7,591 bases of DNA. It comes from an uncultured Eubacteriales bacterium. GTDB taxonomy: Bacteria; Bacillota; Clostridia; Christensenellales; UBA1242. The notes beneath the pieces are model-generated. The model was given only the letters and a program-made list of their open reading frames with translations. It was not told the DNA's origin and did not search any database. The stretch covers positions 1 through 7,591 of the forward strand of contig CADBPU010000034.1 in NCBI GenBank assembly GCA_902796635.1. Reading direction: 5' to 3'. This document shows, one piece after another, positions 1-5,495 of the stretch (the stretch's first letter is position 1; each line of letters opens with the position of its first letter). The position numbers were made by a program, and so were the translations under genes.

Positions 1-222
1 GGAAGAATTGCAGTCGAAACTGCAAGTTATATTGAAAAGGGATATTTAGTATTTAGTTCAACAGCCAACAATGATTATACTGATTATAAGTTTACTATTC
101 AAGTAAAAATTGATGTGGTGCAAGCAGTAAATCTAGAATCAATAATTGGCAGTACAAGTAGTGGTATAACAGCATCACAATATGAAACATTGTTCGCTGC
201 TTATGATAGTTGGAGTGCTTAA
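1..222 (+). CDS. C-terminal end of an unrecognised protein (5' truncated by window edge)
   Basis: Frame 1 is open from the first base to a TAA at 220-222, giving the last 73 residues of a longer protein. The segment is rich in Thr, Ser, Tyr and Val (for example GYLVFSSTANNDYTDYKF, then TIQVKIDVVQ), with alternating hydrophobic residues suggesting beta strands, followed by a Ser/Gly-rich stretch (IIGSTSSGITASQ) and an aromatic C-terminus (LFAAYDSWSA). This could be the end of an Ig-like or other beta-rich surface or virion protein, but no family is recognised and I assign no function. Reading-frame integrity and the terminator just downstream support it being a real gene end. It converges on the minus-strand gene at 276-1772. 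Confidence 0.75.
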   Translation, partial: GRIAVETASYIEKGYLVFSSTANNDYTDYKFTIQVKIDVVQAVNLESIIGSTSSGITASQYETLFAAYDSWSA

Positions 223-228
223 AAAAAT

Positions 229-256
229 AAAAAACAGTGCAAAACACTGTTTTTTT
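229..256. terminator. Bidirectional intrinsic terminator between convergent genes
   Basis: A perfect 11-bp stem pairs 229-239 (AAAAAACAGTG-like arm) with 245-255 (CACTGTTTTT-like arm) around the loop CAAAA. The core ACAGTG/CACTGT is flanked by A-runs on the left and T-runs on the right, so each strand has a U-tract after the hairpin. It lies 7 bases after the stop of the plus-strand gene and 20 bases after the stop of the minus-strand gene, as expected for a shared terminator of convergent genes. Confidence 0.85.
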
Positions 257-275
257 ATATTTATTTTTGAGGTTT

Positions 276-1772
276 TTATTTGTTAATTTTATTTTTTTCT
301 ATTTTTTTCATTATCAATAAAGATACAAATAATGTAATAACAAACAAACTGACAGCCGTTATAATATATGCCATAAATTGTGTTGAATTGTCTGGTATTT
401 CAATAATATCAGTCAAATAACTTTCAAATTGATTTACACTAACAAGATATTGTTGTTCAATATAACCAACACCATCAGCAAGTTGAACAGCATAATAAGT
501 TGTCAATTCATCATCAACAAAGTTATGACAAGTCCCCAAAACAATCAATTCTGTGTCATCATTTTGTATTGTTGTATAAGTGCTTGCAGTGTGTGTTGGA
601 TAAGTTTTTACTTCAACATTTTTGCAAATAGTTTTACACTCAATATTATGATTTTCATTTTCCAAAATTTGAAAATCATTTTTTTGTATATAACCTTGCA
701 TTTGATTGCCATTTATGTTTGTCAAACAGTAATACATATTGATGTTTTCAGCAACGTTTTCTTGTAAAATCATCACAAGTTGTTCTTGTTGTATATCAAA
801 ACTACTTGAATAACTCATGCTGGTTGTGTAAAGTTTTGTTTCAATATTTGCAGTTGCAAATTTGACTTGACTTGTTTGTTTCGTTGCAGTTGTTAAATCA
901 ACTCTTATATTTTCATTGCTTGGATTTGAAGCAAAATTTTGAGCAGAGTAGTTGTATAAATCATCACTTAAAATATAAAAACTTCCGGTCTCTATATCAA
1001 TTACTATATCTTCTATTGTGGTGGTTAAAGTTTTTGTTTCTGCAATTTCATAATTTGCACTTTGATATTTATAAATGTTTTGTTCGTTTTGAATAAATAA
1101 ATTGCCCATGTAGTCAAACATAATTTTATTTGCAGTGCAATCAAAACTTTTTATTAAAGATTTATTTTGTAAATCATAGATATAGACTTTTCCATTTGAA
1201 TAAAGTGATAATAAATCGCCATTTGGATTTACAGAAATACTCATTTTGTCGGCAAAGTCATCAAAATTAATAGCAATTTCTTTGATGGTTAAACTTTCAA
1301 AATTCAAAAACAATATTTTTTGATTGGTTTTGTCTGCAAGATATAAATTTCCTGAATAATCTTTTGAACAGCATAAAACATTTCCCAAATTGTATAGACT
1401 ATCACTTTCAACATATTTACAAGATTTTACAAATTCCAAATTTTGATTGTATATTTGAATCCTGTTCAATTCATCAAACACAAAGAAATAGTTAGTTGTC
1501 ATGATAGAGATTTTTGGGTTATAAATTCCAGTTTCTGTGTCTGTGTTTTGAAATAAATTTACTTCATCATTTGCAATCACAACATTTTGATTTGATGTCA
1601 ATAAGATATGATTGGAGTAATAATCAATTTGCGAATAGTCATCTATATTTGTTATTGTGTAGTCTAATTTTTTTAATTCTGGCTCATCTGCAAAAATAGT
1701 TATATTATTTATGCTTAATATATTAATAACAATAAGAGCAAACAAAAGTATAAAACTCAAAATTTTTTTCAT
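276..1772 (-). CDS. Secreted beta-propeller / double SH3b-like protein with C-terminal membrane anchor
   Basis: The protein has 498 residues from the chosen start. Residues 1-28 (MKKILSFILLFALIVINILS, then INNITIFA) form a signal peptide with likely cleavage at IFA|DE. There is no lipobox cysteine. Residues about 40-290 contain repeated strands with NHL-like phrasing (DYSGNLYLADKTNQKILFL, NPNGDLLSLYSNGKVYIYD, DYMGNLFIQNEQNIYKY), consistent with a roughly six-blade beta-propeller. Two SH3b-like units follow, about 306-372 (ending GYIQKNDF) and 380-446 (ending GVGYIEQQYLV). A membrane helix at about 464-488 is followed by the basic tail KKIEKNKINK. The expected topology is an extracellular bulk with a short cytoplasmic tail. 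A start at 1880 would add 36 residues, but this puts MKK internally and lacks an RBS, so the MKK start at 1772 is preferred. The SH3b units suggest wall or ligand binding; the ligand is unknown. The architecture is shared in part with the minus-strand gene at 2611-3363. No enzymatic motif is seen. Confidence 0.8.
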   Translation of the reverse strand: MKKILSFILLFALIVINILSINNITIFADEPELKKLDYTITNIDDYSQIDYYSNHILLTSNQNVVIANDEVNLFQNTDTETGIYNPKISIMTTNYFFVFDELNRIQIYNQNLEFVKSCKYVESDSLYNLGNVLCCSKDYSGNLYLADKTNQKILFLNFESLTIKEIAINFDDFADKMSISVNPNGDLLSLYSNGKVYIYDLQNKSLIKSFDCTANKIMFDYMGNLFIQNEQNIYKYQSANYEIAETKTLTTTIEDIVIDIETGSFYILSDDLYNYSAQNFASNPSNENIRVDLTTATKQTSQVKFATANIETKLYTTSMSYSSSFDIQQEQLVMILQENVAENINMYYCLTNINGNQMQGYIQKNDFQILENENHNIECKTICKNVEVKTYPTHTASTYTTIQNDDTELIVLGTCHNFVDDELTTYYAVQLADGVGYIEQQYLVSVNQFESYLTDIIEIPDNSTQFMAYIITAVSLFVITLFVSLLIMKKIEKNKINK

Positions 1773-1778
1773 ATTTAC

Positions 1779-1787
1779 ATTATAACA
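1779..1787 (-). promoter_or_regulatory. Extended -10 promoter placed directly before the propeller/SH3b gene start
   Basis: Read on the minus strand, this is TGTTATAAT, an extended -10 element (TG-N-TATAAT). It is separated from the ATG by six bases (GTAAAT). With the last T at -7, +1 falls on the A of the ATG at 1772, predicting a leaderless mRNA. No good -35 hexamer is seen 16-18 bases upstream and no Shine-Dalgarno is present. TATAAT can arise by chance in AT-rich DNA, but the same arrangement recurs at 3371-3376. Confidence 0.55.
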
Positions 1788-1840
1788 AAAATATATATGA
1801 AATTCCATATTTTTATAATTTTTTCTAAAAATCTTTTTAA

Positions 1841-1860
1841 TATGACATACAGTTGTCATA
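1841..1860. promoter_or_regulatory. Operator-like inverted repeat TATGACA-N6-TGTCATA
   Basis: Perfect 7-bp arms, TATGACA at 1841-1847 and TGTCATA at 1854-1860, flank the spacer TACAGT. It lies in the divergent intergenic region about 55 bases upstream of the minus-strand -10. The half-site TGTCATA recurs at 1956-1962, where TGTCA-N8-TGACA (1956-1973) overlaps the -35 box of the plus-strand promoter. This fits a dimeric repressor or activator site; the protein is unknown. Confidence 0.5.
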
Positions 1861-1877
1861 AATAGGGTAGTATAATT

Positions 1878-1891
1878 CAAACATGTGTTCG
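1878..1891. promoter_or_regulatory. Near-consensus LexA/DinR-type SOS box
   Basis: The sequence CAAACATGTGTTCG matches the palindromic Gram-positive LexA form CGAAC-N4-GTTCG at 9 of 10 fixed positions (A instead of G at the second base). It begins two bases after a TATAAT at 1871-1876 on the plus strand, so LexA binding there would cover the start site of any transcript from that -10. That promoter lacks a convincing -35, so its use is uncertain. An SOS box would fit prophage induction. Confidence 0.4.
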
Positions 1892-1923
1892 ATAAAATAG
1901 GTAAAAATTGGTTATAGTTGAAA

Positions 1924-1951
1924 TTTGTAAAAAAATGTAATATTTTACAAA
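1924..1951. repeat. AT-rich nested dyad upstream of the regulator promoter
   Basis: The arms TTTGTAAAA (1924-1932) and TTTTACAAA (1943-1951) are perfect inverted repeats. A second dyad, TGTAA-TATT-TTACA (1936-1949), overlaps the right arm. The set ends 16 bases before the -35 box at 1968, where a regulator could bind. Low base complexity makes chance occurrence possible. Confidence 0.35.
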
Positions 1952-1967
1952 ATTATGTCATAAAACT

Positions 1968-1997
1968 TTGACAACAAAAAAAAAGTTCATTTATAAT
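1968..1997 (+). promoter_or_regulatory. Consensus SigA-type promoter of the HTH regulator gene
   Basis: TTGACA at 1968-1973 and TATAAT at 1992-1997 are both perfect consensus hexamers, separated by 18 bases. The expected start is near 2004, giving a leader of about 60 bases before the ATG at 2064. The leader carries a small hairpin (CAAATTT at 2023-2029 with AAATTTG at 2035-2041, loop TGAAC) and then the SD AAAGGAG at 2050-2056. The -35 box overlaps the TGTCA-N8-TGACA dyad (1956-1973), so repression by occlusion is plausible. Confidence 0.8.
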
Positions 1998-2063
1998 TTA
2001 CTTGTTTTTATAAAAAAATTATCAAATTTTGAACAAATTTGTGAACACGAAAAGGAGATTTTA

Positions 2064-2606
2064 ATGAAGATTGAAGAGAAAAATTGGAGCAAAACATTAC
2101 TTTTTGCTTATGGACATTTGGAAACGATTTGCGGTGCGATTGACAAAACTGTTTTAAGTTGTGGTTTAGGTTCATCTAGTGCATTTTTTGATACAGAATA
2201 TGTCGCAAACAGAATGATAAATTTAATAGAGCGCAAAAAGTTTCTAATCAATCTTAAATTGATTGTTGACAAGGCGTTTTCAAATATGAAAAGCAAATAT
2301 GCAAGAGTGCTTATGCTTAAATATATAGATTGTGTTGACTCAAAACTTGCAAGTGAAGTTATGAAAACTTCAACTCGAACATTTTTTAGACAAATAAATG
2401 CAGGACTGCAAAACTTTTGGGAATCATTAAACAAGATTGGCTATGGTTTAGATGAAATAAAAAAACTATTGAAAAATGAACAATGGATTCTGGAAATCTA
2501 TAATTCTTTGATGCAAAAGACAGTAAAAGAAGATGAAATGAATAACTTTGGCGTTTTGGGTATTGCTTTCAAACAGATAAAACAAAATAATTTCAAAATG
2601 GCCTAA
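2064..2606 (+). CDS. HTH / sigma-region-4-like phage regulator (late-gene regulator candidate)
   Basis: The protein has 180 residues from ATG 2064, which is preceded by AAAGGAG at 7-base spacing. An upstream TTG in frame at 1968 is the -35 box of the promoter, so it cannot be in the mRNA. The N-terminal half is helical with a charged segment (VANRMINLIERKKFLINLKL, about 47-66). Residues about 78-122 read as a sigma-70 region-4-like helix-turn-helix: an ARVLMLKYID helix, then SKLASEVMKTSTRTFFRQIN, then AGLQNFWESL. This is the layout of ArpU/RinA-like and DUF1492-like phage regulators that lie near terminase genes in Gram-positive phages (family resemblance judged by eye). The C-terminal region 128-180 is Lys/Glu/Asn-rich. 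It is convergent with the gene at 2611-3363, with 4 bases between stops and no terminator. The inferred role is activation of the packaging operon. It could instead be a small-terminase-like DNA-binding protein. Confidence 0.7.
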   Translation: MKIEEKNWSKTLLFAYGHLETICGAIDKTVLSCGLGSSSAFFDTEYVANRMINLIERKKFLINLKLIVDKAFSNMKSKYARVLMLKYIDCVDSKLASEVMKTSTRTFFRQINAGLQNFWESLNKIGYGLDEIKKLLKNEQWILEIYNSLMQKTVKEDEMNNFGVLGIAFKQIKQNNFKMA

Positions 2607-2610
2607 TTTA

Positions 2611-3363
2611 CTACTTTTCTTTTTCTATCAATTTACTTGGTTTTACAAACAAATAAATAACAAAAAGTGTTGGGATTGCTGTTATCAAAATCAATATATT
2701 CTTTGTTGAAAGATTTAGATATAACAAATTGTCAACAGGCAAAAAGTTATCTGTACTTACAAGGGTCAAACTCTCCAAAGAACTTGATATTGACGACAAA
2801 TTTCTTGTGAGTGGAGCATAGATATATCCCTTGAATATATTTCCATACTCATCTTCATAACCAGAATAATACCAAACATTGCCAAGTCCACTGATTGCTT
2901 CTTCTCCTGTGCATTTGCCATAATACATCAAATTTTTTGTTGATGATTTGATTGTGCACAATATATTACTGTCGTTTTGTAGTGTTTCTGGACTGCTTCT
3001 CATGCAAACATTGCCGATGTCATAAATGTCAAAAGTTATTCCAATCAAATATGGTTCTTGTGGAAATTCTTCAACAAAATTGACCTTTGATTTTTCCACA
3101 TATCCTTCAAATTCCAAATATTGAACTTTGAAAAAAACATTGTCATTGGCATCAAGTATTTTTACAAAATAACTTTGTTCAAGCAAAAATAGCCCATTAT
3201 CTTTGCTGGACTCTTTGTATAAATAACAATCATTTGTAAGCACTTTTGCATATCCACTTGTAAAAGTGCTAGTATTAGCAATTTGTGTTTGCGTGTTTTT
3301 TACAACAAAGATACTTAAAAAAATAAAAAGTAAAACACAAAAAATAATTAGTAATCTTTTCAT
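2611..3363 (-). CDS. Membrane protein with two SH3b-like domains, paralogue-like to 276-1772
   Basis: The protein has 250 residues. Residues 4-21 (LLIIFCVLLFIFLSIFVV) form a signal peptide or signal anchor. SH3b-like unit 1 spans about 36-98 (GYAKVLTNDCYLYKES through FEGYVEKSKV). Unit 2 spans about 112-188 (VCMRSSPETLQNDSNILCTI, later WYYSGYEDEYG, FKGYIYAPLT). A second membrane helix at about 222-241 (NILILITAIPTLFVIYLFV) is followed by the charged tail KPSKLIEKEK. The domains are expected outside the cell. The order (export signal, two SH3b units, C-terminal helix, basic tail) repeats that of the protein at 276-1772 without the propeller. The stop is TAG. Before the ATG lie AGGA, only two bases away and too close for a normal RBS, and a TATAAT at 3371-3376. 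No catalytic motif is seen. Function unknown; wall or ligand sensing is an inference. Confidence 0.8.
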   Translation of the reverse strand: MKRLLIIFCVLLFIFLSIFVVKNTQTQIANTSTFTSGYAKVLTNDCYLYKESSKDNGLFLLEQSYFVKILDANDNVFFKVQYLEFEGYVEKSKVNFVEEFPQEPYLIGITFDIYDIGNVCMRSSPETLQNDSNILCTIKSSTKNLMYYGKCTGEEAISGLGNVWYYSGYEDEYGNIFKGYIYAPLTRNLSSISSSLESLTLVSTDNFLPVDNLLYLNLSTKNILILITAIPTLFVIYLFVKPSKLIEKEK

Positions 3364-3370
3364 TTCCTAC

Positions 3371-3376
3371 ATTATA
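3371..3376 (-). promoter_or_regulatory. -10 box directly before the minus-strand SH3b gene
   Basis: On the minus strand, TATAAT is followed by GTAGGAA and then the ATG. With the final T at -7, +1 falls one base before the ATG, predicting an essentially leaderless mRNA. No strong -35 hexamer is visible. The context TATAATGTA is identical to that before the gene at 276-1772. Confidence 0.5.
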
Positions 3377-3457
3377 TTATGAACATTTTATAACTACTTA
3401 TAATTATTTTTTAATTATTATAATGGTTATTTTAATAAAATTACACATTGATTTATT

Positions 3458-3482
3458 AAGTCTGTTTTATAACAGACTTTTT
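3458..3482 (+). terminator. Terminator-like hairpin immediately upstream of the terminase RBS
   Basis: AAGTCTGTT (3458-3466) pairs perfectly with AACAGACTT (3471-3479) around the loop TTAT, and a T-run reaches 3482. The next bases, GAGGTG (3483-3488), are the Shine-Dalgarno of the terminase gene. No plus-strand gene lies just upstream (the neighbour runs the other way), so this hairpin sits in the leader of the packaging operon. It could be an attenuator or antitermination target, an insulator against read-through from the left, or an mRNA-stabilising 5' hairpin. Confidence 0.55.
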
Positions 3483-3490
3483 GAGGTGCC

Positions 3491-4933
3491 ATGCTATCCA
3501 ACGACCAAAAAAACAAAATTTTGAAACTGACAAAGACAATATCAAACAGATTTAACAACAAAATTTCAAGATACAACAAAGGTGAAAAAGTTCACAAAAA
3601 GCAAATAGACTTTCACAAATGCAACAAAAAAAACAGGTGGGTGTTTGGTGGAAATCGAACAGGCAAAACCGAGTGTGGAGCTGTTGAAACAATTTGGCTG
3701 TTGCGTGGTATTCACCCATTTAGGCAAAACAAAAAAGATGTTGTAGGTTGGGCAGTTTCACTTTCAACACAAGTGCAAAGAGATGTTGCACAAAACAAAA
3801 TACTTTCTTATTTGCCAAAGGAATGGATTGCTGATATTGTTATGCTTTCTGGCAAAAAAGAGAACCCGTCAAGTGGGATTATAGACAAAATATACATTAA
3901 AAATGTGTTTGGTGGCATATCATCACTTGGTTTCAAAAGTTGTGACCAAGGCAGAGAAAAATTTCAGGGCACAAGTTTAGACTTTGTGTGGTTTGACGAA
4001 GAGCCACCCTATGACATATATCTAGAATGCAAAATGCGTGTGCTTGATAGATGTGGAGATATCTTTGGCACAATGACGCCACTTAAAGGGCTCACTTGGG
4101 TTTATAACGAAATATATTTGAACCAAAAAAAAGACGATGAAGTCTGGTACGAAAATATCTCTTGGCAAGACAATCCATTTCTTAATCAAAGTGAAATTGC
4201 AAAGTTGTTAAGCCAAATGAATGCTGATGAAATTGACGCTCGTTGCAATGGAAAATTCACTTTTTCTGGTGGGCTTGTATATTCAAATTTTGATGATGAA
4301 AATATCGTTGAGCCATTTGATATAGACAAATCATTATATGACAACATAAGCATAGACCCTGGGTTTAGGAATGCTTTAAGTTGTCATTTTTACGCACGAG
4401 ATAATGATGGCATCGTATTTGTTATTGCAGAGCATTTTGCAGAAAATTTGACAGTAGAAGAGCATTCAAAAACCATTTGGAATATTGCAAAGCGGCTTGG
4501 CTGGCCAACTGATTATGATGGAAAGTTGTTGGCTCTTATTGATAGTGCAGGACTTCAAAAAACTTTGGCAAGTCAAAAAAGTGTTGTTGACTTATTTTTT
4601 GAAAATGGCATAAAGGCAAATCCAAAAGTAAAAAAAGAACTTTTGCCGGGCATACAAAGAGTAAAGCAATATATCAAAAATGCAAATGGAGAAAGAAAAC
4701 TTTTTGTCTTCAAAAATTGCCCAAATATGATTAGAGAAATCAAAAGTTATTTTTGGGGAGATGATGATGTGCCAATCAAAAAAGACGACCATGCACTTGA
4801 TGAATTGAGATATTATATCATGAGTTTGAATGACACTTTTGAAAAAAGAGAAAACGACAATGTTTTGCTTAATTTCAAAAACAATTTATCAAAAAATTTA
4901 ATGCGACAACGTCTCAAAAATTTTTATAAATAA
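3491..4933 (+). CDS. terL: Phage terminase large subunit (packaging ATPase and nuclease)
   Basis: The protein has 480 residues, a normal length for the family. It drives DNA into the prohead and cuts concatemeric DNA. ATPase domain: Walker A GGNRTGKT (53-60), Walker B LDFVWFDEE (163-171) with catalytic acid E170 or E171, and coupling motif GTMTPLKG (193-200). The RNase H-like nuclease domain carries the expected acids: D289 in SIDPGF, D351 in LLALIDSAG and D433/D437 in KKDDHALDELRYY. This layout corresponds to Terminase_6N/6C-type proteins, as found with P22-like headful packaging. The C-terminus is basic (SKNLMRQRLKNFYK), suitable for portal or DNA contact. The start ATG 3491 follows GAGGTG with close spacing. 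All key residues are present, so it looks intact. No small terminase gene precedes it; a candidate lies downstream at 4963. No convincing plus-strand -35 is seen upstream, so expression may need an activator. Confidence 0.96.
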   Translation: MLSNDQKNKILKLTKTISNRFNNKISRYNKGEKVHKKQIDFHKCNKKNRWVFGGNRTGKTECGAVETIWLLRGIHPFRQNKKDVVGWAVSLSTQVQRDVAQNKILSYLPKEWIADIVMLSGKKENPSSGIIDKIYIKNVFGGISSLGFKSCDQGREKFQGTSLDFVWFDEEPPYDIYLECKMRVLDRCGDIFGTMTPLKGLTWVYNEIYLNQKKDDEVWYENISWQDNPFLNQSEIAKLLSQMNADEIDARCNGKFTFSGGLVYSNFDDENIVEPFDIDKSLYDNISIDPGFRNALSCHFYARDNDGIVFVIAEHFAENLTVEEHSKTIWNIAKRLGWPTDYDGKLLALIDSAGLQKTLASQKSVVDLFFENGIKANPKVKKELLPGIQRVKQYIKNANGERKLFVFKNCPNMIREIKSYFWGDDDVPIKKDDHALDELRYYIMSLNDTFEKRENDNVLLNFKNNLSKNLMRQRLKNFYK

Positions 4934-4949
4934 ACATAAAGGAGAGTTT

Positions 4950-4970
4950 ATGATTAATCACTATGGATGA
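4950..4970 (+). CDS. Six-codon mini-ORF (MINHYG) overlapping the next gene start
   Basis: The strong SD AAAGGAG (4938-4944) is spaced correctly for the ATG at 4950, which opens a six-codon frame ending at TGA 4968-4970. The next gene's only in-frame ATG (4963) lies inside this mini-ORF, 18 bases after the SD, which is too far for direct use. Terminating ribosomes could re-initiate at 4963, giving translational coupling. The peptide itself probably has no function. Confidence 0.45.
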   Translation: MINHYG

Positions 4971-5256
4971 CTATAAAAAGTATATTGACAAGATTGAAAA
5001 ATCACTATTAAAAAAGGCACTAGGATATCAATATAAAGAAGTGATTGAAGAATATAGTATTGGCGAAGACGGCGAAAAATTGAGCAAAAAAAAGATTACA
5101 ACCAAAGATGTTCCACCGGATATTTCAGCAGTCAAATTGCTTCTTGATGAACTAAACATGTCGCAAAATGTTGACTTTGAAAATCTTAGCGATGAAGAAT
5201 TAAAAAAAGAGATAAAAGAAGCGTTAAAGTTGCTTGAAAACAGCACAAAAAATTAG
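4963..5256 (+). CDS. Small protein resembling the C-terminal part of small-terminase-type proteins
   Basis: The protein has 97 residues, is highly charged and largely helical. The central segment KKALGYQYKEVIEEYSIGED (17-36) and then KKKITTKDVPPDISAVKLLL (42-61) resembles the phrase 'ALGY-x-YEEV ... TK-x-VPPD-x-x-A' found after the HTH in many small-terminase or HTH packaging proteins of Gram-positive phages. The usual following W-L-K-N-R segment is absent here, as is an N-terminal HTH. The Glu/Lys-rich C-terminus (LSDEELKKEIKEALKLLE) is a likely helix. The frame is closed by a TGA at 4951-4953, so ATG 4963 is the only ATG start available. It stands between the terminase and portal genes, pointing to a packaging role. 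It may be a shortened small terminase subunit or an accessory protein. The family call is from memory of sequence style, not a search. Confidence 0.6.
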   Translation: MDDYKKYIDKIEKSLLKKALGYQYKEVIEEYSIGEDGEKLSKKKITTKDVPPDISAVKLLLDELNMSQNVDFENLSDEELKKEIKEALKLLENSTKN

Positions 5257-5270
5257 TAAAAGGAGAAATC

Positions 5271-5495
5271 ATGGAAGTAAAAAAACTTGAAAATACAAAG
5301 AGTAAATGTGATATTTCCGGATGTGTAAACATGGCAAATTTTTCAATAAATTTGAAGCGTGGAAAATTCAAGGGCACAACCGACATTTGTTCATCATGTC
5401 TCAATGAGTTATATTCGCTTTGTGGCAGGTTTGTTGTTCCACAAAGTCCACCAAATATGTTAAGAAAAAAGGAGAATAGAAATGAAATCAGTTGA
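5271..5495 (+). CDS. Small cysteine-rich putative zinc-binding protein
   Basis: The protein has 74 residues and is preceded by AAAGGAG (5258-5264) at good spacing. It contains C13-x4-C18 (CDISGC) and C40-x2-C43 (CSSC), plus C51, separated by a strand-like segment (ANFSINLKRGKFKGTTDI). Four cysteines in two knuckles suggest a zinc ribbon. The stretch after it (LNELYSLCGRFVVPQSPPNM) and the basic tail RKKENR complete the protein. The TGA stop (5493-5495) lies inside the portal gene, overlapping it by 14 bases, so the two are probably translationally coupled. The place between terminase and portal suggests a conserved small packaging-module protein, perhaps nucleic-acid-binding; the role is unknown. 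Confidence 0.7.
   Translation: MEVKKLENTKSKCDISGCVNMANFSINLKRGKFKGTTDICSSCLNELYSLCGRFVVPQSPPNMLRKKENRNEIS

Noticed and set aside
429..1699. Plus-strand ORFs within the propeller gene (429-767, 872-1096, 1514-1699)
   Set aside because: They are antisense shadows of a well-supported gene, with no RBS, promoter or recognisable domains.
1773..1880. 36-residue N-terminal extension of the propeller/SH3b gene
   Set aside because: It would bury the clear MKK signal peptide, lacks an RBS, and overlaps the dyad at 1841-1860 and the -10 at 1779-1784.
1968..2063. N-terminal extension of the HTH regulator from TTG 1968
   Set aside because: That TTG is part of a perfect -35 hexamer, with TATAAT inside the extension. 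There is no SD before it, while ATG 2064 has AAAGGAG at ideal spacing.
3398..3423. TTATAAT ... ATTATAA inverted repeat upstream of the terminase
   Set aside because: It is made only of A and T with short arms, so chance is the simplest explanation; kept only as a possible activator site.
3396..3424. Plus-strand promoter for the terminase with TATAAT at 3419-3424
   Set aside because: No acceptable -35 is found at 16-18 bases (ACTTAT at 17) and no TG extension. The stretch is nearly pure A/T, where such hexamers arise by chance.
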